From assembly GCF_963675165.1 (NCBI RefSeq), contig NC_087386.1, forward strand, positions 1,881,669 to 1,945,668: a stretch of 64,000 bases of DNA. Reading direction: 5' to 3'. The DNA is from Halichondria panicea (lineage: Eukaryota > Porifera > Demospongiae > Suberitida > Halichondriidae). Within the stretch, counting starts at the first letter, position 1. Each line of letters begins with the position of its first letter. The notes under the pieces are model-generated. The model was not told the origin of the DNA, did no database searches, and saw only the letters and a list, made by a program, of their open reading frames with translations. Made by a program: the position numbers and the translations under genes. Positions 14,781 through 24,974 of this stretch are shown here, piece after piece.

Positions 14781-17700
14781 CGCTCACCTTGTACTCGTCC
14801 AGTAAGGGGTGGGTTTTAGTGTAGTGCTCTGGGTTGTAGACCAGATCGTTGATTTGCTCAGCGTTGAGGGGATGTGAACGTGTGAGCAGCTCAACAAAAG
14901 ACACAGTCCTGCCCAGTTTCTTGGCTCTCTCGGTTAAAGCAGTTACTCTGAGGAGAGAGACAATTCTGTAGTAGTGTGCACACACCCACACACACACTTA
15001 TGCATACTCATGGATACAGTGGTGTACATGTATATACAGGGGGTGATGTTGAATCCAGTGGACATACAGACCATAGAAAGTTTGATAACTAGAAGAGACG
15101 TTAACTGTGAGTGCAATGGTAGATAGGGCTATATAAGCTTCTGTCAACTGTCTACACAGAGTGTCTATTCCATTACCGTATATCTTCTAATTTATCGGAC
15201 ACTTCTAATTACCCCGGACACTCTTTTGGGCAATTTTCGTTGTTCTAATACAATGGACACTCCAGTGCTTTAATATTACATTTGTTCTAAATATCCGGAC
15301 AATACCCTTGAAAAGTTGAGTTTCATTCATAGACGGCAAGTAAGACTTAGAGTGCTGCAGTTAGATAGCTTTGAGAGCTAGTTTTAGATAGCTAGTGCAA
15401 CTATTCAGTCGCACACTGTTCTATTAAACTTAGCTAGCTCGCATGCAGCTGCTTGCTTGTTCTAATTATTCCGGACACTTTGCATGCTCTATAAAAATCT
15501 GTTCCAGACAATTTCCAAAATAATTATTTTTTGCTGTCCGATAAATTAGAAGATATACGGTACACTGTATTTCAATACTAAGCTCATAATTATAGGGATT
15601 TGTTTTTGTTTGCGAGAGCTAGTGTAGCTTCAAAGTATACAAAGCCAGGTTTCCCAGAGACACTACTGATTGAACCCTCTTCAACAACTGTACACAGGCA
15701 AACTATTCAATTGTGTACGAAACCTCTGGAACGCTGTTTGCAAACTAACAAGAGTGTGCAACAGCTGCAACAAATATGCACACACCTGGAGGCCTCATCC
15801 GATTGGTCGTCCACTGGTATGCTCTCCCACTCTTTCTTGTCCTCCTGAGATGAGTCATCCCCCCACACCATCGTCACTCCACTCTCCTCACCAGGCACTG
15901 CCCCCTCACCAGTCACCGCCTCCTCACTAGGCACCGCCTCCTTCTCTGCCGGCAGTACCTGCACGTACAGTAAGGTTGAATAATGGATATCTTCCAGTTT
16001 CTATCAAACATTTAACTTAGTTGCAACACAAAACATATTAAAATAAGGCAACTCGGCAACTATCTTTGACTATCTGTACACAACTTTCGTTTGGATCTAC
16101 ATGTACAAAGTTCAAAACAAAAACATGCATTCTGTAGCTAGTAGTTCTGGGACTAATCCATCCATTTTGGATGCTTTGATTTTCAAGGGGCAACAAGCTC
16201 CCAATAATGATGGCACCATAATAATATAGCTATCTGCCAAATAATGGTGAGAACTATATAATTACACTTGGCAAACAGCCATACTTGTGTGTACACATAC
16301 CTTGTCCCCACTGTTGTCCTGGGAGAGAGGGCTCTCCACTGCCGGGGTGGTCTCATTTACCTCTGACCTCTTCCCAGAGCCACTTCTCCTCTTTTGTTGC
16401 CTCTCTTCCTCATCGGCACTGTCCAATGAAATGAGCAGCTCCTTGTCCGGACTTTTACTCTTCTTTTTCTTCCCTACTTTAGGGCTGCTTCGGCTGAGTG
16501 AGATAAACAGTGTCATGGATATCTCAGAACTCAGAAATTGTTTTAACAAGAAGTTTGTAGCCTAGGCAATGAAGTGTTGGTTCACATGTACTGTAAGGTA
16601 ACTTTTGGGCAGATCGTTTAGTGACAATAACAAAAGGTTTATGGCCTGCCAACATACAGGTCCAAACACATGCTATGGGAAACACCTGTTTTATGATAGA
16701 GGATGCATGACTCATAGCAAGCTGTATCACATGAAAGTGCATGACAAACGATTTCTTCGTAGGCTTTAATTTAATTGGTAAACTAGAATTCTATATATGT
16801 GTCCCTACCGTTCTGTTTGCTTTGCCTTCTCCGTCCTATGTTCAGGGGGGGTTCTCGACTGTGGGGGGTCATCCTGTGTGGTAGGAATAAGCAGAACGGT
16901 ACACATCACTGATCAATACTTCGAGGAGCTATACACACGTGACAAGATAAACACACAGTTGTTGTTGACACAGTTAAGACTCATTAGTTTAGAATGGTTT
17001 CCTCAAAATAACAAATACCGATTCACAAACACACGGGTAAGTAACATACACAGTTCTATACATCAGTTAAAGCTTCCTCTGAACCTTAAACTACCATACA
17101 AGACACACAGTAATAGATTACTGTAGAGTGCTATACATTAGGTATATACATTATTATAACACCGTATAGCTGTTAATATTCGTGGGACAAAATATTCGTG
17201 GTTTTCGTGGTTGAAATATTTTACCCATGAATGAAGCGACCTTGCCTACCTTTACCTGCAGTGCAAGCAGCACCACGAAAATATTATCACGAATTGACTG
17301 AATATTACTCAACCACGAATGTTTTTCCACCCGAAAATTACCCGCTATACGGTGTACATAAAACCCACACTCACCTTAAACGCAGTAGTGACAGTGGATG
17401 GTTTGGCAGTCTCCAAGTTCCCATAGCCCACCTCCCCCTCGTCCTCACGTCTCTCCCCATTGGACCCCGGGAGAAGAGAAATTTCATCTGATGGACGACG
17501 TGCTTTGACCCTCTTGCAACACAGGCTAAATGGTGGGGGGGGGGGTAAAGCTGATTAGTGCGTACACAGCTCTTGGGGTATTAATAACAACACAGAATGG
17601 TGGGAGAGGGGTGGACTGGGGTGAAGCTGGTTAGTGCGTATACAAAGCACTTGGCGTGCTAATAAGTGAGATTCACAAGTGGTCCCAATTTAGAGCTGCT

Positions 17701-20155
17701 AAACTCTCATCAGGTCTCTTTGTGTGTACTAGCTAAAATAGAGCGAAAATTAGCGATTCTTGTCAACTTTATTAGCCTCACTATTTTCTAGAGGCTGATG
17801 GGTATAATTAGGTACGTACATAATGTGTGTTTGACGATAATTTAGCTGACCAAAAACAGATGGTGTTGATTTAATTGCGGATGTCTAGCTAGTCTAGCTT
17901 CACACCAGCTTTACCACTGACTGACAGTTGAGGGTATTGGATGTCCGTGTCCAGCTATACATGGTTACTTTACAATGGATATTTAGTGATACGTTTATTT
18001 CATTGTCTTATACAGATATAGAACAATGGACAAGAGTATAATTATACTGTGCCATATTTATAACATAAAGCGAGTGAATTTCAATTCCCCCGGCCGGCCA
18101 TAACAGAGTGGCTACCAACACTTGATTTGTAGATATATCTTTATTAGACTGCCTGTACAATCGAAGCAATCTACCTGCCTTGTAACAAGCTTCTTACAGA
18201 GGCTGTGAGCTCCTAGTACCTATACAAACATTAGTCACATATACATGTATATACACTAGTTCTGGATCGAGTGCATAGGGATGTCTTATATCAGACAAAG
18301 CATTCGACAAAGCATTCGTGACAATAGCTTTGTTTATGCTCAAACACAACAAACAGACAAAGGTCGAGTTAGACGTACAGAGAGAGCTACATCTATGTGT
18401 CTATCAGTATCTACATAACACTCACCATCCCATTAGGAACAGCAGGACCACCACTCCCACACTGAGAACACAGCTGAGTACTAACAGTAAGATGAAGGGC
18501 ACTTGTACTAGATGCAATATGTTGCCAGTAGTTGTGGCATCCATGTTAGCATTCTTGTCAGTCTGTGAACTGTCACTGCCTGTAGTATTTAGTGTGTGGG
18601 AGGAAGTGAATACTTGCAGCCCACACACAGAGGAAGTAATTTGTAGTCATGACAATGCCAAGTGAACCACAAATTATACACTGTCTTACCTGCAGCTGTG
18701 CTTGTAATTCCTGAGTGGTGTGTGTGCGTGTCATGGTGCGAGTGAAAACAGAGCCACTTTTTATTGGAATAAGAGCAAAGGGTGCAGTATAAAAACTGAT
18801 AATTATGCTCAAAAACAAACTGGTAAACAACAAATCCAGCCATGCATGCAGTCTCACCTGTACTAACAGATACAGAGTGGTTCCTAGCGACAGTTCCCCT
18901 GATATTGGTAGCCTTGCATTGGTAGACTCCCTCCTGATCCTGAGTGATGGACATAATACTGTAGTTGGCCATTGATGACACACTGGCTGTGACAGAGGAA
19001 CTCAGATTCAGCCACTATAGAGGAAGGAAAGATGCATCATCTCAATAAGCAAGTATGAACCACCTGTACAGCTGGAGCGTTAGCTAGCGGTATCATTATA
19101 CAAACACAGGGGTCTCACTAAAAGGTATTATTACTGAATAGTGAGCAAACGTAAATACCGTCCTCAGCCATTTTGGAAGCTGAAATAGTTTGAAGCCACC
19201 ACTGCATGATAATTAAATAAACACCGCTATGCTTATACTGGAAAACTGAGCACATAATTATTATTTTGGTTCAATTAAAGCATGGACCCTCAGAGTTAGT
19301 CACCAAATTGAGCCTGGTATGACAACTGCATTTATATGCAGCTAGCTACTGCCATACATTGCGTCCCTTACCATGACTTCCGGGACAGGCCATCCTTCAA
19401 CCTTGCAACTGAGAGTTATCATCTCCCCCTCCATCACTGAGCTGTTCCCACCAACAGGAAGGAGCTGAACGATGTTTGGCATAGCTGCAACAATTAAAAG
19501 GTGGTAGACATGTGCATTTATAGTACGATCTGACTTACTTGTGATGGTTGATTTGTTTGAGAAGATATTTATAGTATTTTGACAAGCAACCCCGCATTCA
19601 TAGACACCTCCATCAGTAGCAGAGACAGAGGGGATGGTATAAACAGAGTTACTGCATGTGTAAAGATTCATTCAAGGAAAACAACTTCTTTCAGCAGGCT
19701 TACCTTGGACCATCGTTTGTGAATTCTATATCGTTTTTTCTCCAGATGAAGTTAGTCTGGTTCCCATCAGACATACACCTACAAAGATAGTGTTTAATCA
19801 TACAAGCTATCAATATTTTATCCGATCTTCTTACGTCAAGTTCACACTAGACTCGAAAGCAGGGTCTGTGGCTGTTGTCATTAGTGACAGGACAGGAGGT
19901 GGATCTGAAGGGAGTGTACAGTGTATCATGCCATATACAGAGAACTACCTGCATTCTAACTTACTGCACTGTGAGAGGGAGAGGGGGTTCAAGGTACACC
20001 ATTGCATGTAGGATCCAGAAGAGAGCATAAATTTATCATTAGGAGTAAATGCAATAGCTATTAACAGCTAGTAGGTAGCTCATTGAACTCACATCAATCT
20101 GTGATTGAACTTTGTAGATTCCAAGGAGTAGCAGTAACAGTAGATAGGGGACCAT
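4123..20155 (-). CDS. Receptor-type protein tyrosine phosphatase with Ig ectodomain (24 exons found; C-terminal exon not located)
   Basis: Exons (-): 20093-20155, 19965-20067, 19835-19904, 19704-19778, 19539-19651, 19372-19484, 18858-19014, 18690-18710, 18426-18579, 17375-17525, 16809-16873, 16301-16493, 15786-15958, 14788-14947, 14270-14351, 14004-14077, 13678-13717, 13335-13432, 13180-13224, 12173-12259, 10508-10562, 8155-8248, 4264-4318, 4123-4203. They sum to 774 codons with every junction in phase. The first intron (25 nt) is unusually short, but the same exon boundary recurs in the neighbouring paralogue. The protein has a signal peptide (MVPYLLLLLLLGIYKVQS), an Ig-like module (C..W, then DGGVYEC), a second Ig (LSCKVEGWPVPEVM, then EGVYQC), a membrane segment (FILLLVLSCVLSVGVVVLLF) and a charged acidic linker. 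It ends in one PTP domain with KNRYRNVLP, YINANYI, KCAQYWP, the acid loop NWPDFGVP, the P-loop HCSAGLGRTGT and MRQDRGGIIQTP. The catalytic Asp, Cys and Arg are present, so an active enzyme removing phosphate from phosphotyrosine is expected. The usual terminal helix (QYxFxH) was not found. Confidence 0.9.
5067..5115. repeat. Short tandem duplication
   Basis: Two neighbouring copies of a roughly 23-base unit, gacgatgrtgacagagctat, in the largest RPTP intron upstream of the nested gene. No function is suggested. Confidence 0.6.
5829..5836 (+). promoter_or_regulatory. TATA box of the nested fibrinogen-related gene
   Basis: TATATAAG lies 98 bases before the ATG at 5927, a spacing that fits a TATA-type core promoter with a short 5' UTR. 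It supports the nested gene having its own promoter. Start-site mapping is not available from sequence. Confidence 0.55.
5927..6769 (+). CDS. Secreted fibrinogen-related protein, intronless, nested in an RPTP intron
   Basis: A 280-residue single-exon gene. Residues 1-19 form a signal peptide (MQLSKILVAAAVLIISVKG). A Cys-rich stretch with an RYRRC start and a DSCCQP motif follows. From about residue 65 comes a fibrinogen C-terminal domain with its hallmarks: SGVYSVKTGAF, VYCDMETERGGW, ENGFGDLNGEFWLGL, HQLT, the DNKQDTMCA loop, GRGGWWY and the terminal MKIRP. The later part diverges from vertebrate members: the NLNG element after the second Cys is replaced by SQQGSVL. Family members are secreted lectin-like or immune-recognition proteins that bind acetylated sugars or other ligands, but the ligand here is unknown. 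Lack of introns amid intron-rich neighbours suggests either retroposition or an intron-poor lineage. A TATA box precedes it and the frame is intact, so it looks functional. Confidence 0.88.
   Translation: MQLSKILVAAAVLIISVKGSRYRRCNRHKNSCMLYEKDNCDSVLDSQPWDSCCQPAMGVEGSGGYIKNYSSGVYSVKTGAFSKSQVYCDMETERGGWLTILRRTQSANTIEFDKFQEHYENGFGDLNGEFWLGLRTMHQLTKNGDCEMRVDLYDEVDSNVAYIYYDLFKVDHFPEYTLHLGKSNRSNSSLTDSLRQFNGQKFTVSKHELDNKQDTMCAQGRGGWWYINNVCSQQGSVLTNSADELEWWVTDKEQTIKKQKFNRYEMKIRPKNCVLKELGT
11877..11893. repeat. Poly-G run
   Basis: An uninterrupted or nearly uninterrupted G homopolymer in the RPTP intron between the exons at 12173-12259 and 10508-10562. It could be a site of assembly length error or of G-quadruplex formation. 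Confidence 0.8.
12423..12572. mobile_element. Non-autonomous hAT-like DNA transposon (about 150 bp)
   Basis: Terminal inverted repeats CAGTGGCGGAGGAAG (left) and CTTCCTACGCCACTG (right) match at 14 of 15 positions and begin CAGTGGCG, the common hAT terminus. Flanking 8-mers GACTCATC and TTATCATC share their last five bases, as expected for a decayed 8-bp target duplication. It has no coding capacity and lies in an RPTP intron. Confidence 0.7.
13225..13262. repeat. (TG)n microsatellite at a splice acceptor
   Basis: On the RPTP coding strand this CA-rich run directly precedes the AG acceptor of the KCAQYWP exon (13180-13224), replacing a normal polypyrimidine tract. The microsatellite may therefore influence splicing of that exon. 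Confidence 0.65.
14103..14200. repeat. Tandem duplication of about 49 bp in an RPTP intron
   Basis: Two consecutive copies contain tataaatcagttttaagaa and then ataaacgaccattaccag, differing by one T and one C/T change. This is a recent local duplication. Confidence 0.75.
14733..14779. repeat. Poly-C plus (CA)n microsatellite
   Basis: A C homopolymer followed by a CA run, immediately downstream (coding sense) of the donor of the RPTP exon 14788-14947. Confidence 0.9.
15176..15560. mobile_element. MITE with 26-bp terminal inverted repeats (about 385 bp)
   Basis: The left end CCGTATATCTTCTAATTTAT(CGGACA) at 15176-15201 is matched by its perfect inverse at 15535-15560. The element is flanked on both sides by TA, as for Tc1/mariner-derived MITEs. 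The interior repeats the subterminal motif TTCTAATTA..CCGGACA several times in both orientations. There is no open reading frame. It lies in the RPTP intron between exons 15786-15958 and 14788-14947. Confidence 0.85.
17159..17355. mobile_element. Small palindromic MITE (about 197 bp)
   Basis: The ends ACACCGTATAGC and GCTATACGGTGT are perfect inverse copies. Inside, ATTCGTGG-type motifs recur in both orientations (TTAATATTCGTGG on the left, CCACGAATGTTT on the right). It is non-coding and lies in an RPTP intron 20 bases from the donor of exon 17375-17525. It shares only the CCGTATA core with the 15176-15560 element, so it is probably a different family. Confidence 0.75.
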
Positions 20156-20368
20156 CTTGTGAGACTCTTGGCTAGCTAAGCACCAGTGATACACACCCCC
20201 TTGGCTGCACCCATGTGTGAAGTAAAAGGGGGTGGGGCTCATTAATTTCAGCCTAATTTTAGATGCATTTGTACATTGTAGGTGTACATTTTTTTTCAGT
20301 ATACACAAACAAAAACTATAAAACGTTCAGCACAACACACATATTCCTATCTATTTCCATTAGAGAGT

Positions 20369-22241
20369 TCAGTACATTAGACTTGTTTCGATTGTCTGCA
20401 AGTCAGTGTTGCTCTCTTCCTCCTCCTGGTACTCCGCCTCCCTCTCAGATTTACGCTTCTTGTAACACCTGTCAGAGGGAAAATTATGAGCTTTGTATAT
20501 AAAGTATAGTACGAATAATCCATTTCACAGCTATAGATATCTATACAGGTGGTTGGATAATTCGTCTATAGCTATATAGCTATAGCTAATTACATATTTA
20601 CCATATTGTGACTGAAAAGATTGTAGTGCCTGTTAGAAAGAGGCATACAAAAGTCGTCACAGCAATAGCAATGTAGAATCCATTCTCTGTTGGTCCTGAA
20701 AAATTGAACAACCTTCAGCATAATTACGTTCGGACTTATAGAACCAGACGGAAACCACTTACTTATTACTGGTCCTCCCAAGTTGTTAGCACTGTCTACG
20801 GCACCCTGTACATGCATACAAAGATACGTACCATACAATCAAAGTAACACAATATTGTCAGCCAAGCTTACGAGAGTTACATCTGTTGGAGCGAGAGTGA
20901 CTGGATCAGTTACTGCGTGGATGAGTGTTTTTTGTGTACGTATAGTAACTAAGAATGGAGCTGTATATAGTTGGTCTTACCAGTAGCTATAGTGATGGTG
21001 ATGGTTTGTGTCATTATTGCATCTTGGTCCGTAAAACCATTGTCTGCAACACATGAATATTGCTCACTGTCGGCAGTTGTTGCCGAGTCAATCACTAGCA
21101 CAGGATTTTGACTGATCTCTATCACTGTATTACTAGTAGTAGCTTTCCTCCACTGCAGTGAAATGTAAATTTAAAGTTCTTTAATATAGACTTTTCCTTA
21201 CACTAAGTGATGGAGTAGGCCATCCTTCAACGTCGCAGGTGATTTCTACATTGTCTCCCACAACGGCAGAGATGTTACTTGATGGACTCAAACTCACTGT
21301 CGGGGCCGCTATTAAAGAGAATATTGTTATAGCTCAAGCAAGCTGTTTATACAATTAATATATTCTACACAGATTAAGCAACTTACTGTTGACCACTGTT
21401 TCGTCAGATTGCATTGTAGTGCATGGGAGGTCAGTCACTGCACTGCATCTGTACACTCCCCCATCGCTACTTTGCAGACGAATGATCTGTAACATCCTCC
21501 TGTGAATAACAGTAGGTTTTATTTTGCTATGACCTGCATAGTCGTGAATACATTATAGTATATGCAGCCCATGGTGAACAGAATGTGATTAAGTAGATGT
21601 CACTATAGTGCAGCGCAAACAACTAGCTAACAACAGCTATAACAGTATAAGTACAGTGAATGCGTTATTTAGTTAACTTACCCTGTAAATTCGTTCAATG
21701 TATCACCATTTCTTGTCCACACGTACGATGTAATGGTTGGTTCAGTATCTGACACAGTCCCTGGTACATCTAGTGTCACTGCACATCTATACAGAGCAAA
21801 AGATCTTGTCCAATAAACTGTCTTTTCATTTAACTTACTCTAAGGATAATCGTCCATCGATGTTACCAGGTATGAAAGAAGTTTCTGCTAGTGTGATGTC
21901 AATGGTTACTGTAATTCCCTCACCACCTGTTCAAAATATTAACACAGTGAATTTAGCTATCTACATGATTGTACATGGATATAATACAGGCACTAGCTTA
22001 TTACTTACCACACTGTAAGTTGTTCCAGGAGATGAGCAATGTGAGGTGAGGTGTGTGTGTAGTGTAAAGAAATGTAATAGCAGAATTAGATTTAGATATT
22101 AAAAACTGTGGCAAACCAATCAGGTCTATCAAGCACAACATTACCATTACATAGAGAGCTAGATTTTCTACTTACATCTTGTGATAGAACAGATGATAGG
22201 CAGCAGAGCAAAAGAATTGTCAGTGAGAAACTACACTTCAT
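20369..22241 (-). CDS. Ig-domain membrane protein, paralogue of the RPTP ectodomain without phosphatase
   Basis: Exons (-): 22176-22241, 22009-22105, 21839-21926, 21682-21786, 21387-21499, 21202-21308, 20981-21152, 20872-20882, 20763-20805, 20602-20695, 20369-20468. The total is 996 nt, or 331 residues, with all phases consistent. It has a signal peptide (MKCSFSLTILLLCCLSSVLS), an N-terminal module ending ISWNNLQC, an Ig-like pair (VWTRNGD, then DGGVYRC) and a second Ig (ITCDVEGWPTPSLS, then SEQYSC). A membrane segment (FYIAIAVTTFVCLFLTGTTIF) and a 35-residue Glu-rich tail ending TSLMY follow. Exon order, lengths (two 113-nt exons align with 113-nt exons of the RPTP) and the phrase DVEGWPxP match the RPTP directly downstream, so the two arose by tandem duplication. 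Without an enzyme domain it could be a decoy, adhesion partner or co-receptor; that role is inferred. Its stop lies only 213 bases before the RPTP start. Confidence 0.85.
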
Positions 22242-22457
22242 CTTGACCATTGATTATTGTGCAGCTTCAGCCCCACCCCCAAAATATGTTCTTCTTGTCC
22301 TTTTTTCTTACCACTATGAATAACGCCAACATTAACGCGCATGCACACAGAAAAAAGTAGTTAATGATCTTTATCAACATCAAAATGAAATGGCACATAA
22401 TTATAAATATAAAAATGAAATATCTTGCGTCACTGTTTCTTTAAGCAATGCTTCCTT

Positions 22458-24471
22458 TTAATTCTCAGTAGATAACCTTTCTTCTTCGGAATCCGAGCTG
22501 TCATGAGAGACACCAATCTCTTCAAAACCTGCACAATGAATAGGAGCACTGTCAGTACAGTTCACACAATAAGCTAGCTACATGCAGCAATAGCAACAGT
22601 TGAACTAGCTGCTACAAATATCATTGGTAGAGCTTCCTATAGCAAACTAAGATTAGCACTTACCAACTCGTCCCACCATTGGCATAGATGCAGTTGCAGG
22701 ATGAGAGTCACTGTCATAGAGCTGGGTCACATCCATGCGAGGTTTGATGAGATTCAGTCCTCTGTAACGTGTCTTAGGATTGATGCTATAGTGAGCAATA
22801 TCCTTCTGTAGAGTGTGGGCGAATATCTGTGGGAAAATGGTCAGAATAGACTCTCTTTCCTCCAGTAGCTTAATAGGGTCGGCCCCTTCAGAACAGAGCC
22901 CTCTGAACATCCAGGCTGCATCGAACACACCGAGAAACCCTCTATTACAGCCTGTCCCTGATGGCCAGAATGGCTGTAGTGAGGAAAATTAGTAGATAAA
23001 GTTTACACTCAAAAAAGAGGAAGAGAATTTATAATATATTAACGAGTGTACACATTTAGCTCTGCACAATCACAAATGTACCTGCAGGAGAGTGTCTCCA
23101 GCCACACAGAGAAGCAATTTCTTTCCCCTCCTCTCAACAATTCTCGAGGCATTCTCAGACTCGTGCATGGTTGTGAAGTCAAACAGAGCAACGTCTTTTT
23201 CACCTCGATGATTCCTCACAATCTCTGGGTTTTGCAGACCCGAGCAAGAGGTGGCTGCCTCGTCAGCAAAGTCTGCCAGAGCTTCGTTACAGACATTGCT
23301 TCTTTTTAGCAGCTCTTGAACATCTTTACTGTCCTGTATGGGTACAAGAAAAGGTTAACAACATTTCCCACAATTTATGAAGCAGCAATAAAAATAACAA
23401 TTTAGTGTACATGTATTAATCAAAAACCAAAGCAACCTCACCTTCTTTATGACACCTTTGTTTATAAGGCTTGCTTTCTTGGCAGTCATTACAAAATAGT
23501 GAGTCTCATTTTTGAAGTAGATGATATTCTCCAGCTCAATTCCATGATCTGTTGTAAGAGTGGCGAAGGTGTCAGAACATTGCATCACTGATAGACCACC
23601 CAGTTCCTTCACGGCACTATCCTTTGCCGTATTGTTGTTCACAAAGTTAATAGTGATCCCGAGAGCGAGTTTGGGCCGGAAAACACGTGATCGAAATCCG
23701 GGTAGTGTACGTTTGTTCCCGTCAGCAGCAATAATGGCATCAAAGTCATAAGAAGAGAGAGAAGCTATTTGAGGGGTCGTAGTCACTCTCCAGCCAGCAC
23801 CAGTTTCAGTCGGCTCCACAATTTCGTCAAAGGAAACTCCCCTGTGCACTTTAACTCCCAACAGAAGACTGATCTTGAGCAATATGCTCTGAAGAAACTT
23901 TGTACCTGGAAAGAAAATTAAATTGTGTATAATATTATGATCAAAATGATTATTAAAGGGCCGGGTTATAATTATAACTGCACTGAATTAAAGTTTTTAA
24001 CTTACTGATGTGCTCAAGTGTCCCATAGGCAAATCTTGAGTAGAGGACTTTCGCTCCAAGGTTACGCAAGTCAGTGATGCAGAACGGCCAAAGATGGAGG
24101 CAGTTATTACGAGTGAATTCTGTCCTCTTCTCTACGAGGTCGACCTTTGCCCCGAGCATTGCTAACTCAATGGCTCCACGGAGACCCACTGGACCTGCCC
24201 CCACCACCAGCACTCTCCTACCAGCACACACACTCCCTCCCTCGTACTCCGGCAGAGATGATCGATCATCCAGCAACTGGAAGAGCGACGTTGCCTTCCA
24301 ATGTTTGAGCGACTGTTTTATTGCAGGGTAGAACCCGTCTTGCTGGTTGGGGTCCACTCCTAGCTGGGTACAGATCTCATCGAATAGCTGCTGGATCTCT
24401 GGGAAGCTTATACTGTTACAGAACTTGGTGAAAAGTTGCTCCACTGAAGATGTTGGTTTGCTCATTGCCAT
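22458..24471 (-). CDS. MICAL: MICAL-type flavin monooxygenase, catalytic domain only
   Basis: Exons (-): 24006-24471, 23442-23905, 23082-23333, 22664-22973, 22458-22528, giving 520 residues. The Rossmann motif VLVVGAGPVGLRGAIELAML (residues 85-104) is followed by VDLVEKR, NNCLHLWPF and DLRNLGAKVLYSRFAYGT. Later come LLLGVKVHRGVSFDE, IIAADGNKRTLPGF, DVALFDFTTMHESENAS, PFWPSGTGCNRGFLGVFDAA and the terminal SINPKTRYRGLN. All follow the order of the MICAL FAD monooxygenase, which oxidises actin methionines using NADPH and oxygen. Animal MICALs continue with CH, LIM and coiled-coil domains. Here the last exon adds only an acidic 24-residue tail and a stop, so actin and partner binding would need other means. 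The start is the first in-frame ATG, with a second at residue 3. Confidence 0.9.
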
Positions 24472-24974
24472 TGCAATTTTGTAGTTCTGGTTTTTCTTTT
24501 TTGAGTTGAGTTCAATTATTATTATGATATAATAATAAGGTTTGTGTTCAATCCTCTTTTATACCCACCCGTGGCCAAACTGTTTTAAAATGTATGCTGC
24601 AATCTCGCCCGAGTACAAGGTGCAAGAATGAATTATGTTGCTAAATAAAACTCTCTTTGTCCTTATAAGGTATCATTGTGGGTGTAGATGTCACACAGGA
24701 AGCACACTTGACCTCCATAATAGGATATGATTGTCTTAAAATAGACCAAACGATGTAATGGTAAGAAATGTGTTTAGGCATCACACGAACCGCCCTCGAA
24801 ATAGATGCTTAAAACAGTAGCACAGCAGACAACAAATAAATATTGTCCATATAATATGCACATCACATACAGATTTACACAAATCAGATTTACAAATTGA
24901 AATTGAAAGAGAAACATACAAATGAAATTATATTGATGAATTATGAGATTATTATGAGATATAAGACATCGATC
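24472..24974. other. Spacer between TRIM45 and the MICAL-type gene
   Basis: About 500 AT-rich bases. It should contain the MICAL-type promoter and the TRIM45 3' UTR. I see no open frame, RNA gene or repeat worth naming. Confidence 0.5.

Noticed and set aside
20093-20308. Read-through of the RPTP signal exon into the following bases (QIDVSSMSYLLAVNSYCIYS then stop)
   Set aside because: A GTGAGT donor follows the signal peptide, and the next exon restores a frame that matches the paralogous exon of the neighbouring Ig gene.
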